DNA of 64,000 nucleotides from Crocosphaera sp. UHCC 0190 (lineage in GTDB: Bacteria; Cyanobacteriota; Cyanobacteriia; Cyanobacteriales; Microcystaceae). A program made the translations under genes and the position numbers. Positions 18,228-29,149 of the stretch are shown piece by piece. The number at the start of each line of letters is the position of its first letter. Position 1 is the first letter of the stretch. The notes below the pieces were generated by a model. It was given only the letters and a program-made list of their open reading frames with translations. It was not told the DNA's origin and did not search any database. The stretch is from NCBI RefSeq assembly GCF_034932065.1, contig NZ_JAYGHP010000001.1:558001-622000 (forward strand), read 5' to 3'.

Positions 18228-19835
18228 GTGCTATACCTTGCAGAAGTCAAAAAGCAAACAAGAGGATTTATTGGTAGCTCTCGGACAGAACTTAAGCTTT
18301 TAGCTTGTCAACACAACGATCAAACCTGGAGTTCTGTCCCTGGAGAGGAAATTATTGCCATTGAAGAATTGGATCTGGTGGGAGAAGGGGCCCTATTGAT
18401 GCTCAATTTGGGCAATAATCGTCAAATTCAAGGGGAACCTGAACGGGCCGGGCCGGAGTTGGTTCGTCAACTACAAAAGTTGTCTCGTCTCTCAGAAAAA
18501 TTAAAAGAGCAGCAAGAAGAAATTGAACAATGGAAACAATCTCTGACCTATCAAAGTCAGGAGTTGACTCGCCGAGAAATGGAAATGGAGACGCGCCTAG
18601 AACAGTTGGAGGAGGTGGAAAAGGAACTCTCTCAAATTGAAAGCCGTCGTCAAGAAGCGGAATCGGCTTGGGACAGAGTGCAAGAAACTCAAGAACAATT
18701 GCAAGATTTTCAACGTCGTTTTGGGGCGGTGCTTGATCTTCCTCGACAAGAAGCGGAAAAAATTCAACAATTAATTAGTCGTTTAGCAGACAGTTCTTAT
18801 GGGGTAGAATCCCTGAATCAACCCTTAACGGCGGCGTTAACTGCGATTGAGAGTCAACAGGAAATTTTGAGTCGTTTTTGGCAGCAACTTGATAGTCTTA
18901 AAGTACAATTCCAACAAAAACAACAGCAAGTTCAACAGCAGGGAGATCTACTAAGAAGTCGCTTTCAAGCTCTAGAAGAAACTCGCGCCTCCCTAGAAGG
19001 GGCGAAAATTCAGTGGCAAGTTCAGCAAAATATCCTCAGCAATAAACAAGAACGATTAAACAAAATTAATTGGGATTTACAAACAACTCAAGCTTTACAA
19101 GATACCCTAGAACGTCTAGCATCGGGGGCGGGCGATGTCTTCTCCGAGTCGAAAGTGGATGTGGTGGCTTTGGAAGATATGCCCTTAGGACAGTTAGAAA
19201 CTATTGTTAATAATCTACAGGCAGATTTAGATAAGTTGGTGCGTTTTGTCAACGACCAAGAAGAAGAATTAACCTTTCAATGTCAAACTGTTCAAGAATT
19301 ACAGGATAAACTCGCACAAGCGAGTGACTTTGAACGCATTGATTTTGAACCGGAATTCGCCGAAGAACTAGAAAGAAAGCAATTTTTAGACGAAACCCTT
19401 GTGGGTCAACGGCGTAATCTCAAAGAAAGACAAGAGGTACTGTTACAACATTTACGGGTGTTACGTCGCCGTCAGGGGGTTATGGACTTTAATGGAGGTT
19501 CGACCACCATTAATTTAGAACCTGTTTTCACTCAGTTGGAAGAACTGGCCAATAATACGGAACAAGAACGTCAAACATTGGAAACCGAAATTGAGCATTT
19601 ACAAAACAGTGTGCAACAAATTCAGGACATGATTAAGCAACTGGATACAGAACAAGCTCAAAAAACGCAAAAACTCCATATGGAAGAAGCCAACTGGCAA
19701 CAAGCTCAAACACAAGTCGCTCAACTTCAAACTCGTCTCAGTCTTTACGAAGAAGCCTTACAACCCCTACAAAATCAACTTGATGAAACAAGACATCAAT
19801 TAGGGATCTTAGAACAATGGCTTAATCCTTCTTAG
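18228..19835 (+). CDS. hmpF: HmpF-like pilus motility coiled-coil protein, 535 aa
   Basis: HmpF is a cyanobacterial coiled-coil protein needed for type IV pilus-driven motility and phototaxis in filamentous strains. The N-terminal region (about residues 1-75: LYLAEVKKQTRGF, ELKLLACQ, WSSVPGEEII) matches that family, and the rest is almost continuous coiled coil rich in Gln/Glu with heptads (about 80-525). The GTG at 18228 is chosen because it gives the family start MLYLAEV and has AGAGGA at 18213-18218; an in-frame TTG at 18219 lies too close to that site. Its position beside pilG supports a motility role. Confidence 0.8.
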   Translation: MLYLAEVKKQTRGFIGSSRTELKLLACQHNDQTWSSVPGEEIIAIEELDLVGEGALLMLNLGNNRQIQGEPERAGPELVRQLQKLSRLSEKLKEQQEEIEQWKQSLTYQSQELTRREMEMETRLEQLEEVEKELSQIESRRQEAESAWDRVQETQEQLQDFQRRFGAVLDLPRQEAEKIQQLISRLADSSYGVESLNQPLTAALTAIESQQEILSRFWQQLDSLKVQFQQKQQQVQQQGDLLRSRFQALEETRASLEGAKIQWQVQQNILSNKQERLNKINWDLQTTQALQDTLERLASGAGDVFSESKVDVVALEDMPLGQLETIVNNLQADLDKLVRFVNDQEEELTFQCQTVQELQDKLAQASDFERIDFEPEFAEELERKQFLDETLVGQRRNLKERQEVLLQHLRVLRRRQGVMDFNGGSTTINLEPVFTQLEELANNTEQERQTLETEIEHLQNSVQQIQDMIKQLDTEQAQKTQKLHMEEANWQQAQTQVAQLQTRLSLYEEALQPLQNQLDETRHQLGILEQWLNPS

Positions 19836-19988
19836 GGTTCACTTATCTTAATCTTAATGCTTAATTTAGAATTTAGTTTCCAGACATTAGGGACAATTGT
19901 AGGATAGGAATGTCAAGCCAATTGGTATATTAAATGACAGACAATAAACCTAAAATATAAATATAGACGTAGTGAGACGAGATGCCCT

Positions 19989-21848
19989 GTGGTTTCTTCA
20001 ATTGAGAAAATAACTTCACCTTTAGCCGAAACTCCCCAACGCCATACCGGTGCGTTTGCCTTGATCGATAGCTTAGTTCGTCATGGTGTTAAGCACATTT
20101 TTGGCTATCCAGGGGGAGCGATCCTACCCATTTATGATGAATTATACCGGGCTGAGGCCAGGGGAGAGATTCAGCATTTCCTGGTCAGACATGAACAGGG
20201 GGCGGCCCATGCTGCTGATGGTTACGCCCGCGCCACGGGTAAAGTGGGGGTCTGTTTTGGCACCTCTGGGCCGGGGGCAACGAATTTAGTGACGGGCATT
20301 GCCACCGCCCATCTTGATTCAATTCCTATGGTCATTGTTACCGGTCAAGTGGGACGGGCCTCCATTGGTAGTGATGCCTTCCAGGAAACGGATATTTTTG
20401 GCATTACTTTACCCTTGGTCAAACATTCCTATGTGGTACGCAACGCGGAAGATATGGCCAGAATTGTGGCTGAGGCTTTCCATATTGCCAGTACTGGACG
20501 GCCAGGGCCCGTTTTAATTGATGTGCCAAAAGATGTGGGCCTCGAAGAATGTGACTATATTCCGGTCGAACCTGGCCAAGTGAGGCTGCCAGGCTATCGT
20601 CCCACGGTCAAAGGCAACCCCCGTCAAATTAATGCGGCCTTACACTTAATCGAAGAGTGTGAACGTCCTTTATTGTATGTGGGAGGGGGCGCGATCGCCG
20701 CTAATGCCTATGCTCAAGTGCAGGAAGTGGCCGAACGCTTTCAACTTCCCGTTACGACAACCTTAATGGGCCTTGGGGCCTTTGATGAACATCACTCCCT
20801 ATCCGTTGGAATGTTGGGAATGCACGGAACGGCTTATGCTAACTTTGCCGTGAGTGAATGTGACTTATTAATTGCGGTTGGGGCCAGATTTGATGACCGG
20901 GTTACGGGGAAATTAGATGAATTTGCTTCCCACGCCAAAGTCATTCATATTGATATTGACCCGGCTGAGGTGGGCAAAAATCGGGTTCCTGATGTTCCGA
21001 TTGTGGGAGATGTTCGTCAGGTATTAGAACAGTTATTACAACGGGCCCGAGAAATTGATCTTCCCTTGGCTACGGAAAAAACCCAACCTTGGTTAAACCG
21101 GATCAACCGTTGGCGCGAAGAATACCCCCTGACGGCTCCTCATTATGAGGGTATGATTTCTCCCCAAGAAGTTGTGGTAGAAGTGGGCCGTCAAGCTCCC
21201 CATGCTTACTATACGACCGATGTGGGACAACATCAGATGTGGGCAGCCCAATTCTTGAAGAATGGCCCCCGTCGTTGGATTTCTAGCGGTGGTTTAGGCA
21301 CAATGGGTTATGGAATGCCTGCTGCTATGGGGGCAAAGGTGGCGTTACCTGAAGAAGAAGTCATCTGTATTAGTGGGGATGCCAGTTTTCAGATGAATCT
21401 CCAGGAATTAGCTACTTTGGCCCAATATGGAATCAATGCCAAGACGATTATTCTGAATAATGGTTGGCAAGGAATGGTTCGTCAATGGCAAGAAGCGTTT
21501 TACGGAGAGCGTTATTCTTCTTCTAATATGCAAACGGGAATGCCCGATTTTGAGTTATTGGCCAAAGCCTTTGGGGTCAAAGGAATTACCATTACAGAAC
21601 ATTCCCAACTCTCAGCAGGAATTGCTGAAATGTTAGCTCATGACGGGCCGGTGTTGGTTGATGTTCATGTCAAACGGGATGAAAATTGTTATCCAATGGT
21701 TGCTCCTGGAAAAAACAACGCTCAAATGATCGGTTTACCAGAACGGAAAACCAAGGTGTCAGCCCTGGAACTGATTTATTGTAGTCATTGTGGGGCTGAA
21801 AATCCGACAACCAATAAGTTTTGTCCGGAATGCGGTACTAAGCTTTAA
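19989..21848 (+). CDS. ilvB: Acetolactate synthase large subunit with C-terminal zinc ribbon, 619 aa
   Basis: This ThDP- and FAD-dependent enzyme joins two pyruvates, or pyruvate and 2-oxobutyrate, in branched-chain amino acid synthesis. The N-terminal domain has [15 protein letters not shown] and catalytic Glu69 in [19 protein letters not shown]. The ThDP/Mg site is [14 protein letters not shown] (from 463) with [14 protein letters not shown]. After the normal end (about 590) there is an extra tail with Cys598-x2-Cys601 and Cys612-x2-Cys615, a zinc-ribbon pattern not needed for activity. The start is GTG, placed just before the conserved region. The small subunit gene (ilvN/H) is not in the window. 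Confidence 0.95.
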   Translation: MVSSIEKITSPLAETPQRHTGAFALIDSLVRHGVKHIFGYPGGAILPIYDELYRAEARGEIQHFLVRHEQGAAHAADGYARATGKVGVCFGTSGPGATNLVTGIATAHLDSIPMVIVTGQVGRASIGSDAFQETDIFGITLPLVKHSYVVRNAEDMARIVAEAFHIASTGRPGPVLIDVPKDVGLEECDYIPVEPGQVRLPGYRPTVKGNPRQINAALHLIEECERPLLYVGGGAIAANAYAQVQEVAERFQLPVTTTLMGLGAFDEHHSLSVGMLGMHGTAYANFAVSECDLLIAVGARFDDRVTGKLDEFASHAKVIHIDIDPAEVGKNRVPDVPIVGDVRQVLEQLLQRAREIDLPLATEKTQPWLNRINRWREEYPLTAPHYEGMISPQEVVVEVGRQAPHAYYTTDVGQHQMWAAQFLKNGPRRWISSGGLGTMGYGMPAAMGAKVALPEEEVICISGDASFQMNLQELATLAQYGINAKTIILNNGWQGMVRQWQEAFYGERYSSSNMQTGMPDFELLAKAFGVKGITITEHSQLSAGIAEMLAHDGPVLVDVHVKRDENCYPMVAPGKNNAQMIGLPERKTKVSALELIYCSHCGAENPTTNKFCPECGTKL

Positions 21849-21873
21849 GTTTGATTTTTTTCCCATCTCCTGC

Positions 21874-21903
21874 GCCCTTTCTCATCACAAGAAAGGGCTT
21901 TTT
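21874..21903 (+). terminator. Rho-independent terminator after ilvB
   Basis: Stem GCCCTTTCT / AGAAAGGGC with a 7-nt loop, followed by TTTTT, 25 bp beyond the ilvB stop. Confidence 0.9.
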
Positions 21904-21935
21904 GGTTTGTAGTAAGCCCTTTAGGGCAACTAAGT

Positions 21936-22172
21936 TTATTGAGAGTCGGTCTTTGGAGTATTTTCAGTCAAACTTATCCCAGAAGATAGGGCTTGATTTT
22001 GTAGGGAGGCAGATTTTAGCAAAGTACCCAGGCCTTTTTCATAATTAGAGGCGATCGCTAAAAAAGACCCTGCTAAGACATAAATGGGTAAGGGCAAAAT
22101 AAACCCCTTGATCCATTGATAAAGCTGCACGAAGACAAATAACACAAAAACGGCACTGATCCACACTCGCAT
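21936..22172 (-). CDS. Small membrane protein of unknown function, 78 aa
   Basis: The product has two predicted membrane segments, MRVWISAVFVLFVFVQLYQW (1-20) and ILPLPIYVLAGSFLAIASNY (about 25-44), then a polar Ser/Thr/Asn-rich tail. A GAGAGG precedes the ATG in a suitable place. It is convergent with ilvB and has its own 3' end close to the ilvB terminator. I recognise no family, but the hydrophobic pattern and start site make it a credible gene. Confidence 0.65.
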   Translation of the reverse strand: MRVWISAVFVLFVFVQLYQWIKGFILPLPIYVLAGSFLAIASNYEKGLGTLLKSASLQNQALSSGISLTENTPKTDSQ

Positions 22173-22240
22173 GGGGAAGCCCTCTCACCAACGACGATTA
22201 AATTATAGCAAATCGTCTAAAATAGCTAAGGTTTCTTGAC

Positions 22241-22281
22241 AAAAAAATCGTGAGAAAAAACAAATTTTCCTCACGGTTTTT
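22241..22281 (-). terminator. Terminator after prk
   Basis: CGTGAG...CTCACG stem extended by A/T pairs, with an A-run on the plus-strand left side that is a T-tract in the prk (minus) direction. It lies 27 bp beyond the prk stop. T residues also follow it on the + strand, so it may work in both directions. Confidence 0.75.
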
Positions 22282-22301
22282 AGACGAGTTCAAGTTGAGA
22301 A

Positions 22302-23300
22302 CTAAACTTGAGCCGGAATTTTCTCAGATGCAATTAACTTTTCATAGGTTTCTCTCATTTTGAGTCCGACCAAAACTTGGAATAAACCAGTTCCATTCTC
22401 AGAACCTGGATAATCTTTATGGTGAAGTAATAGTTCGGTCATCTCACCGTAATATTTAGTTCCAGTTTTGCTCAGATGACTTTCGATATAGATCATTTCT
22501 TCAAGATTAGCGAATTGACCATCAACTTCTAAAATAGAGACTTCATTTCCCATGAAATTGTCAGGTCCGTAGTACATCTTAATACCAGGATAGGTACAAG
22601 TTAACTTACGACCACAGGGCCGCCAGTCAATGGTAGACCCTTCATCAAAGAGATAAGCGGGTTCAAAGTTAAGAACCCCTTCTTTTTGAACTAAACGAAC
22701 CCGTAATAACTTGCTTTCACGATCTTCGAGCAATTGAGTGGGTAATACCTGAATTACCACATCAGCGTGTTGTTTTTGAGGTTCAATGTAGGCGGTAAAA
22801 TCAGGTTTTCTGGCATTAATAGAGGCTAACACATCTTCATAGGTGTGGCCTCTTTCTGCCATATCCCGTTGAATTTTCCAGTTAATTTTGACTTCATCGC
22901 TGATGTCAAGATAGACACTGAAATCAGCTAAGCCACGAACCCGTTCATCAAACAAAGGATGTAACCCTTCAATGACCACAACTTTATTGGGTTCGATGCG
23001 TTCAGGAGGATCAAGTTCTCCTGTTTCATGATTATAAATGGGTTTATCAATGGCTTGACCTGATTTAAGAGCTTTAATTTGCTCATACATCAGATCAAAA
23101 TTATTCGCTTGAGGATTCAAAGCAGTGACCCCTGCTTCTTTTCTTCCCTTACGATCTAAACTATGATAGTCATCGAGACAGATGACCGTCATAAACTCTT
23201 CACCAAATAAATCGGTTAAACGACGTAAAAAAGTTGATTTACCGCAACCGGAGTCTCCGGCAACTGCAATAAGAACCACGCGATCTGGCTGAGTGGTCAT
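22302..23300 (-). CDS. prk: Phosphoribulokinase, 332 aa
   Basis: Prk phosphorylates ribulose 5-phosphate to ribulose 1,5-bisphosphate in the Calvin cycle. The P-loop is GDSGCGKST (15-23). The redox-regulated pair Cys19 and Cys41 and the C-terminal pair Cys229 and Cys235 are all present; these are the positions used for thioredoxin control and for binding in the GAPDH-CP12-Prk complex of cyanobacteria and plants. Other family blocks are LDDYHSLDRKGRK, NPQANNFDLMYEQ and VVVIEGLHPLFDERVR. Length is standard. CP12 is not in the window. A 543-bp region separates it from divergent petH. Confidence 0.98.
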   Translation of the reverse strand: MTTQPDRVVLIAVAGDSGCGKSTFLRRLTDLFGEEFMTVICLDDYHSLDRKGRKEAGVTALNPQANNFDLMYEQIKALKSGQAIDKPIYNHETGELDPPERIEPNKVVVIEGLHPLFDERVRGLADFSVYLDISDEVKINWKIQRDMAERGHTYEDVLASINARKPDFTAYIEPQKQHADVVIQVLPTQLLEDRESKLLRVRLVQKEGVLNFEPAYLFDEGSTIDWRPCGRKLTCTYPGIKMYYGPDNFMGNEVSILEVDGQFANLEEMIYIESHLSKTGTKYYGEMTELLLHHKDYPGSENGTGLFQVLVGLKMRETYEKLIASEKIPAQV

Positions 23301-23765
23301 AGCTTCCCTCTAAATGCAAAACTGAAATTGTTAACCCGGTTTCGTTACCATATCATTAAAGTCTCCCACAAAGGGAGCATTAATCGTGAGCTTGCAGAGG
23401 ATTCTGTCTGTGATCAAAGTGTCTTTTTTGTAGGAAAAGACGAATGAGCCGGGCAGAAACCTTTAGGCTGACAAGATCCTAGCAAGATCCAGATTAAGTA
23501 TTTAATACTAAATACTGACAATGGATTTTACCAGAATGATATTCCCCTTCACAAGACTTTATACCAAAGTTGTTTAATTATCCTTGTTTTAATAGTACAG
23601 GCTTGTGGTCACAACTGTTTTTTGATTAGCTGAGAAAATTAAGAGAGATTTTTCCGAAAAAAATCTAAAACTGACGCAAGGCTAACAGATTTTTCCCTGA
23701 AAATTCGTTAGGCTCAATTCACATCCTGGTCTGAGTTATACTTTCTCTCCCTCTCTGATGACTGT

Positions 23766-23779
23766 GTATTGAAGATTAC
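23766..23779 (+). promoter_or_regulatory. Candidate NtcA box upstream of petH
   Basis: GTATTGAAGATTAC fits the NtcA consensus GTA-N8-TAC. It lies 64 bp upstream of the petH start. TATATT at 23811-23816 fits TA-N3-T, but its distance (31 bp) is about one helical turn longer than the usual 22 or so. petH is a known NtcA target in other cyanobacteria. The rest of the 23301-23843 prk/petH gap shows no further clear sites. Confidence 0.4.
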
Positions 23780-23840
23780 CACCCGATGGTAGGCTAAATA
23801 AGGCGGTCATTATATTTAATGAGAGTTAGGAGATATATAA

Positions 23841-25064
<1,224 letters not shown>

Positions 25065-25098
25065 ACAGCTAACAGCTAATTCATAATGACAAAAATCC

Positions 25099-25130
25099 TA
25101 GGGTGAGCAGTGCTTACCCTATTATTTTTT
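25099..25130. terminator. Terminator between convergent petH and dapB (diverged R1 repeat)
   Basis: TAGGGTGAGCA / TGCTTACCCTA stem followed by TTATTTTTT on the + strand, 34 bp after the petH stop. The sequence resembles the R1 repeat family with several changes. Confidence 0.7.
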
Positions 25131-25148
25131 GACCAAATTTTCTTTTTG

Positions 25149-25976
25149 TTAAAGAATTTTTTCTAACCCATAAACCAATGATTGTAATTGAGTAACTTTA
25201 CGAATTGATAACAGCACACCCGCCATATAACAAGAGCGATCGCTGGTATCATGACGTAAAGTATAAATTTCTCCTTGGGCCCCAAAAATCACTTCTTGAT
25301 GGGCAATTAATCCTGGTAAACGCACACTATGAATCCTAATATTATCTGCGACTAAACCCCCTCTCGCACCCGTTATAGTTTCTGTTTCTTCGACGGAAGG
25401 AGGATTATAGGTTTTTCCTAACCCGGATAACATTTGAGCGGTTTTTATTGCAGTGCCACTGGGAGCATCTGCTTTTTGATTATGATGGAGTTCAATAATT
25501 TCTACATGGTCGAAGTATTGGGATGCTTGTACGGCTGCTTGTTGCAACAAAACCATCCCAATAGAGAAATTAGGCACCACTAAACATCCGGTACTGGCTT
25601 TTTCAGCAAATTCTGCTAACTCTTGTAATTGCTTGTTGCTTAAACCTGTTGTTCCCACCACCGGACGCACCCCATAAGCGATCGCACTTCTGACATTTTC
25701 ATAAACACCGTCAGGATGGGTAAAATCTACCATAACACCCTGTACCTTTTCTTGGGTAGCGATGACTAAAATACTTTGGAGATCATCGAGAATGGGAATC
25801 TCTAAGGGGCCACATCCAGCAATTTCTCCCACATCTTGGCCCCGATAGTTGGGGTTACGATCTACTGCCCCCACTAAGATCATATCTTCTGCTTGAGAGA
25901 CGGCTTTAATGACTTCACGGCCCATTTTACCACCGGCCCCATTAACAACCACCGGAATTGGAGATTCAACTGTCAT
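25149..25976 (-). CDS. dapB: 4-hydroxy-tetrahydrodipicolinate reductase, 275 aa
   Basis: DapB carries out the NAD(P)H-dependent step after DapA in lysine and diaminopimelate synthesis. Visible motifs are the nucleotide fold [18 protein letters not shown] (about 9-26), [35 protein letters not shown] and the catalytic region [19 protein letters not shown]. The frame extends upstream to a TTG at 26021, but the ATG at 25976 gives the usual length and is preferred; its ribosome-binding site is weak. It is convergent with petH. Confidence 0.93.
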   Translation of the reverse strand: MTVESPIPVVVNGAGGKMGREVIKAVSQAEDMILVGAVDRNPNYRGQDVGEIAGCGPLEIPILDDLQSILVIATQEKVQGVMVDFTHPDGVYENVRSAIAYGVRPVVGTTGLSNKQLQELAEFAEKASTGCLVVPNFSIGMVLLQQAAVQASQYFDHVEIIELHHNQKADAPSGTAIKTAQMLSGLGKTYNPPSVEETETITGARGGLVADNIRIHSVRLPGLIAHQEVIFGAQGEIYTLRHDTSDRSCYMAGVLLSIRKVTQLQSLVYGLEKIL

Positions 25977-26085
25977 CTGTTTACTTAATCCTGATAATAC
26001 GCCCAGAGTTAATTCTATCAATAAAAGCTATCATAGAAGTGAAAGATAATGAGCCAATCTATGATGATTATGCGGGAGGTTGGCA

Positions 26086-26472
26086 ATGGAATTAATAATT
26101 GAACGAGTTGTTGCTAGTTGCCTAGTTGTAGTCGGCTTTTCCTATGGGATACAAAATAAGGTTTGGAGAGATTTGGTAAAAGAACTCCTCAAACAACCAA
26201 CCTGGATAATGTTGTGGTCAATTTTGTTCTTGCCTTTAGGTTTAATTGTGATTATGGGACACAATCTTTGGGTAACTAATTGGCCGGTGATTATTACTAT
26301 TTTAGGTTGGTTAGTTACTTTAAAATGTGTTCTTTATTTACTGTTTCCCCAATGGGCTAATTTTGTCCTAACATGGTCTGATCAATTCTTAGAAAGCTAT
26401 ATTAGGGTAAGTGGAATTGTCCTTACTCTAATTGGCTGTGTTCTTACATTTTTAACCATTTTAACACTGTAG
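26086..26472 (+). CDS. Membrane protein of unknown function, 128 aa
   Basis: Four hydrophobic segments fill most of the protein (about residues 7-22, 40-60, 65-87 and 104-126: for example IMLWSILFLPLGLIVIMG and VSGIVLTLIGCVLTFLTIL). GGGAGG at 26074-26079 sits six bases before the 26086 ATG, so this start is preferred to an in-frame TTG at 26080. It is divergent from dapB and convergent with pckA. No family recognised. Confidence 0.75.
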   Translation: MELIIERVVASCLVVVGFSYGIQNKVWRDLVKELLKQPTWIMLWSILFLPLGLIVIMGHNLWVTNWPVIITILGWLVTLKCVLYLLFPQWANFVLTWSDQFLESYIRVSGIVLTLIGCVLTFLTILTL

Positions 26473-26494
26473 AGACGTTGCAGAAAACGTCTCT
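26471..26494. terminator. Bidirectional terminator between the 128-aa membrane protein gene and pckA
   Basis: Perfect stem AGAGACGTT / AACGTCTCT around a 6-nt loop, overlapping the last bases of the + strand gene and 15 bp beyond the pckA stop. T-tracts are weak on both sides. Confidence 0.55.
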
Positions 26495-26508
26495 AACTTA
26501 AGGAAAGG

Positions 26509-28224
26509 TCAGGAAAGAAATGGAACCGGCCCGGCGGCAATAATTTCGGGAGGAACTTCCTTAAATTGTTTAAAATTTTCTTCAAAAAGATGGGCTAATT
26601 CTAGGGCTTGTTGTTGATAAGCTTCCGGTTCAGTCCAAGTATTTTCGGGGTCAAGAATTTTATTAGGAACCCCAATAATATGTTCAGGAATTAAAACTTT
26701 AAAAATGGGATGAGAATGATAGTTAACTGTCTTTAATTGCCCATTCAAAGCAGCAGCTACCATGGCCCGCGTATGCTTAATAGAAATACGATGTCCCACT
26801 CCATAAGGGCCTCCTGACCAACCCGTATTAATTAAGAAGACTTGCGTATCCTCATGTTGTTCTAAACGTTCTCCTAACATCTTGGCATAAACTAGGGGTG
26901 ATAAGGGGAAGAAACATTGACCAAAACAAGCGGAAAAAGTCGCTTGAGGTGCATTAATATCCCGTTCAGTTCCTGCTAATTTACTGGTATATCCTGCTAG
27001 AAAATGATACATTGCCTGGTCTTTGGTTAACTTAGCAATGGGAGGCAAAACCCCAAAAGCATCTGCTGTTAAGAAAAAGATAGTTTTGGGATGACTACCC
27101 ACTCCCCAAGTTGAACAATTAGGAATATAAAGTAAGGGATAAGCTGCCCTAGTATTTTCCGTTAAACGACCATCATCATAGTCAGGAATTTGAGTTTCTG
27201 GCTCAAAAATAACATTTTCTAGTAAGGTTCCAAAACGAATAGCTGCCCAAATTTGTGGTTCATTTTCTTGGGATAAACGAATGGTTTTAGCGTAACATCC
27301 GCCTTCAAAATTGAAAATTCCGTTAGTTGACCAACCATGTTCATCATCCCCAATTAAACTACAATCAGGATCGGCAGAGAGGGTAGTTTTTCCTGTACCA
27401 GATAGACCAAAAAATAGGGTAGTATGGGCGTGTTTATCAATATTAGCAGCGCAGTGCATGGGCAAAACATTGCGCTTTGTCATGAAATAATTCATCATTG
27501 AAAAGACGGATTTTTTGATTTCTCCTGCATAGCGAGAACCCCCAATAATGACTAATCTTTTTTGCAGATGAACCACGATAAAAGCCTCGCTATGAATACC
27601 ATCTGTTTCGGGATTTCCCTGTAATCCTGGGACAGCAATTACGGTAAAATCCGCTTGATGATTACCTAATTCTTGGGGTGAAGGCCGGATAAATAATTGA
27701 TGAGCAAAGAGGTTTTGTGAGGCTAATTCATTAATGATACGAACCCCACAACGATAATTATTATCTGCCCCAACATATCCGTCGAAAATGTAGAGATCTT
27801 TCCCTTGAAGATAAGCAATTACTTTGTGATAAAGTTGGCTAAATTTGTCTTCAGAAATCGGAACATTATGTTGATTCCAGTCAATTTCATCTTGACTACT
27901 TGACTCCCGAACAATAAACCGATCTTTGGGAGAACGTCCGGTGTATTTCCCCGTTTCAACCATTAAGGCCCCATTATCAGCAAGGGTTCCTTCTCCTCGC
28001 AGGATAGCGTGTTCAATTAATTGAGGAATGGGGAGATTTCGATAGATCCAACCTACATGATAAATTCCCAAATGTTCCAGACCATAGGTGGTATGAATTA
28101 ATGCTTCCTCACTGTCATTTGTTCCTCGATAATTTTCGAGAGATTCTGATCCATAAGCAAGAGGATAAGACCCTAGTAGATTATGGGAAGAAAAACTGCT
28201 TCTTTGAGAACCCAGATTAACCAT
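26509..28224 (-). CDS. pckA: Phosphoenolpyruvate carboxykinase (ATP), 571 aa
   Basis: This enzyme interconverts oxaloacetate + ATP and phosphoenolpyruvate + CO2. The kinase P-loop is FFGLSGTGKTTLSADP (about 270-285), preceded by MHCAANIDKHAHTTLF and followed by LIGDDEHGW, all diagnostic for the ATP-type family. GRSPKDRFIVRE and IFDGYVGAD are also present. The ATG at 28224 follows GGAGG by 8 bases; an in-frame ATG at 28239 lies upstream of that site and is less likely. Length is slightly above the E. coli enzyme (540 aa), with the extra residues at the N-terminus. Confidence 0.95.
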   Translation of the reverse strand: MVNLGSQRSSFSSHNLLGSYPLAYGSESLENYRGTNDSEEALIHTTYGLEHLGIYHVGWIYRNLPIPQLIEHAILRGEGTLADNGALMVETGKYTGRSPKDRFIVRESSSQDEIDWNQHNVPISEDKFSQLYHKVIAYLQGKDLYIFDGYVGADNNYRCGVRIINELASQNLFAHQLFIRPSPQELGNHQADFTVIAVPGLQGNPETDGIHSEAFIVVHLQKRLVIIGGSRYAGEIKKSVFSMMNYFMTKRNVLPMHCAANIDKHAHTTLFFGLSGTGKTTLSADPDCSLIGDDEHGWSTNGIFNFEGGCYAKTIRLSQENEPQIWAAIRFGTLLENVIFEPETQIPDYDDGRLTENTRAAYPLLYIPNCSTWGVGSHPKTIFFLTADAFGVLPPIAKLTKDQAMYHFLAGYTSKLAGTERDINAPQATFSACFGQCFFPLSPLVYAKMLGERLEQHEDTQVFLINTGWSGGPYGVGHRISIKHTRAMVAAALNGQLKTVNYHSHPIFKVLIPEHIIGVPNKILDPENTWTEPEAYQQQALELAHLFEENFKQFKEVPPEIIAAGPVPFLS

Positions 28225-28239
28225 TCTAAAGACCTCCAT

Positions 28240-28687
28240 AGTGAGTCAACCTCACCGTATTTTTAGATTATTAATTATCAGCTACAATTCATCATCAATC
28301 CATTAAGTATATTTTTTGTTATCCCAATTTTGGATAGAATAACTACTTAAACTATTCTCTAAAATCGATTACAAAACCCGTGTTAATCAAGAATTAATTG
28401 AAAACAATTTCTCTTACTTAAGCTTGATTAAGATTTTTAATAGCTCCTAATTCCCTAAACACGGATGGAATTTTTAGAGTGGCTATTTGATGATTATTTT
28501 TCTTATTATTAGCCTAGTTTATTATTTAAAAAAATAACTAAATTCTTTACAAAAATTAATAGAATTTTCGTTACTATGGGTACTTTTATTATAATTGTTT
28601 TCAAGGAATTATTGAATCAATTGACAGTTAATGTTAAGCTATTTCTAGGGATATCCCCCTCTGTGATTCTCAACGACGTTATCATTT
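28240..28687. other. AT-rich divergent region between pckA and the SRPBCC gene
   Basis: This 448-bp gap is rich in A/T runs and must contain the pckA promoter. I see no repeat, RNA gene or convincing small frame in it. Confidence 0.4.
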
Positions 28688-29149
28688 ATGTCATCTTTCC
28701 AAGTATTTGAACAAACAATTATTATTAATGCAAGTGCTACAATTGTTGAACGCTGTATTACCGATCTCGACTTAATGCACCTCTGGTTAAACCCTGTATT
28801 AAAATGTGAACCAATCAGAGAATGGAGTACAAAAATTGGGGGAAGAAGTCGTTTTATTATTAAAATTCCCCTCATTAATCCTACCCTAATTAGTAATGTG
28901 ATTGAACGAGAACCAGGGTTAATCGTTTGGCAATTTACTGGTTTTTTTAAGGGACGTGATCGCTGGGAATGTCAACCTACATCACAAGGGACAAAATTAA
29001 TCAATCGCTTTGAATTTGAAATTCCTAATCCCTTAATTAATTGGGGATTTAATCAATTTGCTGCTCCTTGGACAAAAAGCGATATGAAAGCACAATTAAA
29101 ACGATTAAAACAGGTAGCTGAAGAACTTTATCAGGTAGAATGTTCCTAG
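28688..29149 (+). CDS. SRPBCC (START-like) family protein, 153 aa
   Basis: SRPBCC proteins form a deep hydrophobic ligand pocket. The pattern is visible: an early strand FEQTIIINASATIVERCITD, then LWLNPVLKCEPI, GGRSRFII, PGLIVWQFTGFFKGRDRWE, TKLINRFEFEIPNP and a long C-terminal helix (MKAQLKRLKQVAEELYQ). Polyketide cyclase/dehydrase-like members of about 150 aa are common in cyanobacteria; the ligand is unknown. Its stop overlaps the last bases of the convergent CheA gene by 4 bp. Confidence 0.8.
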   Translation: MSSFQVFEQTIIINASATIVERCITDLDLMHLWLNPVLKCEPIREWSTKIGGRSRFIIKIPLINPTLISNVIEREPGLIVWQFTGFFKGRDRWECQPTSQGTKLINRFEFEIPNPLINWGFNQFAAPWTKSDMKAQLKRLKQVAEELYQVECS

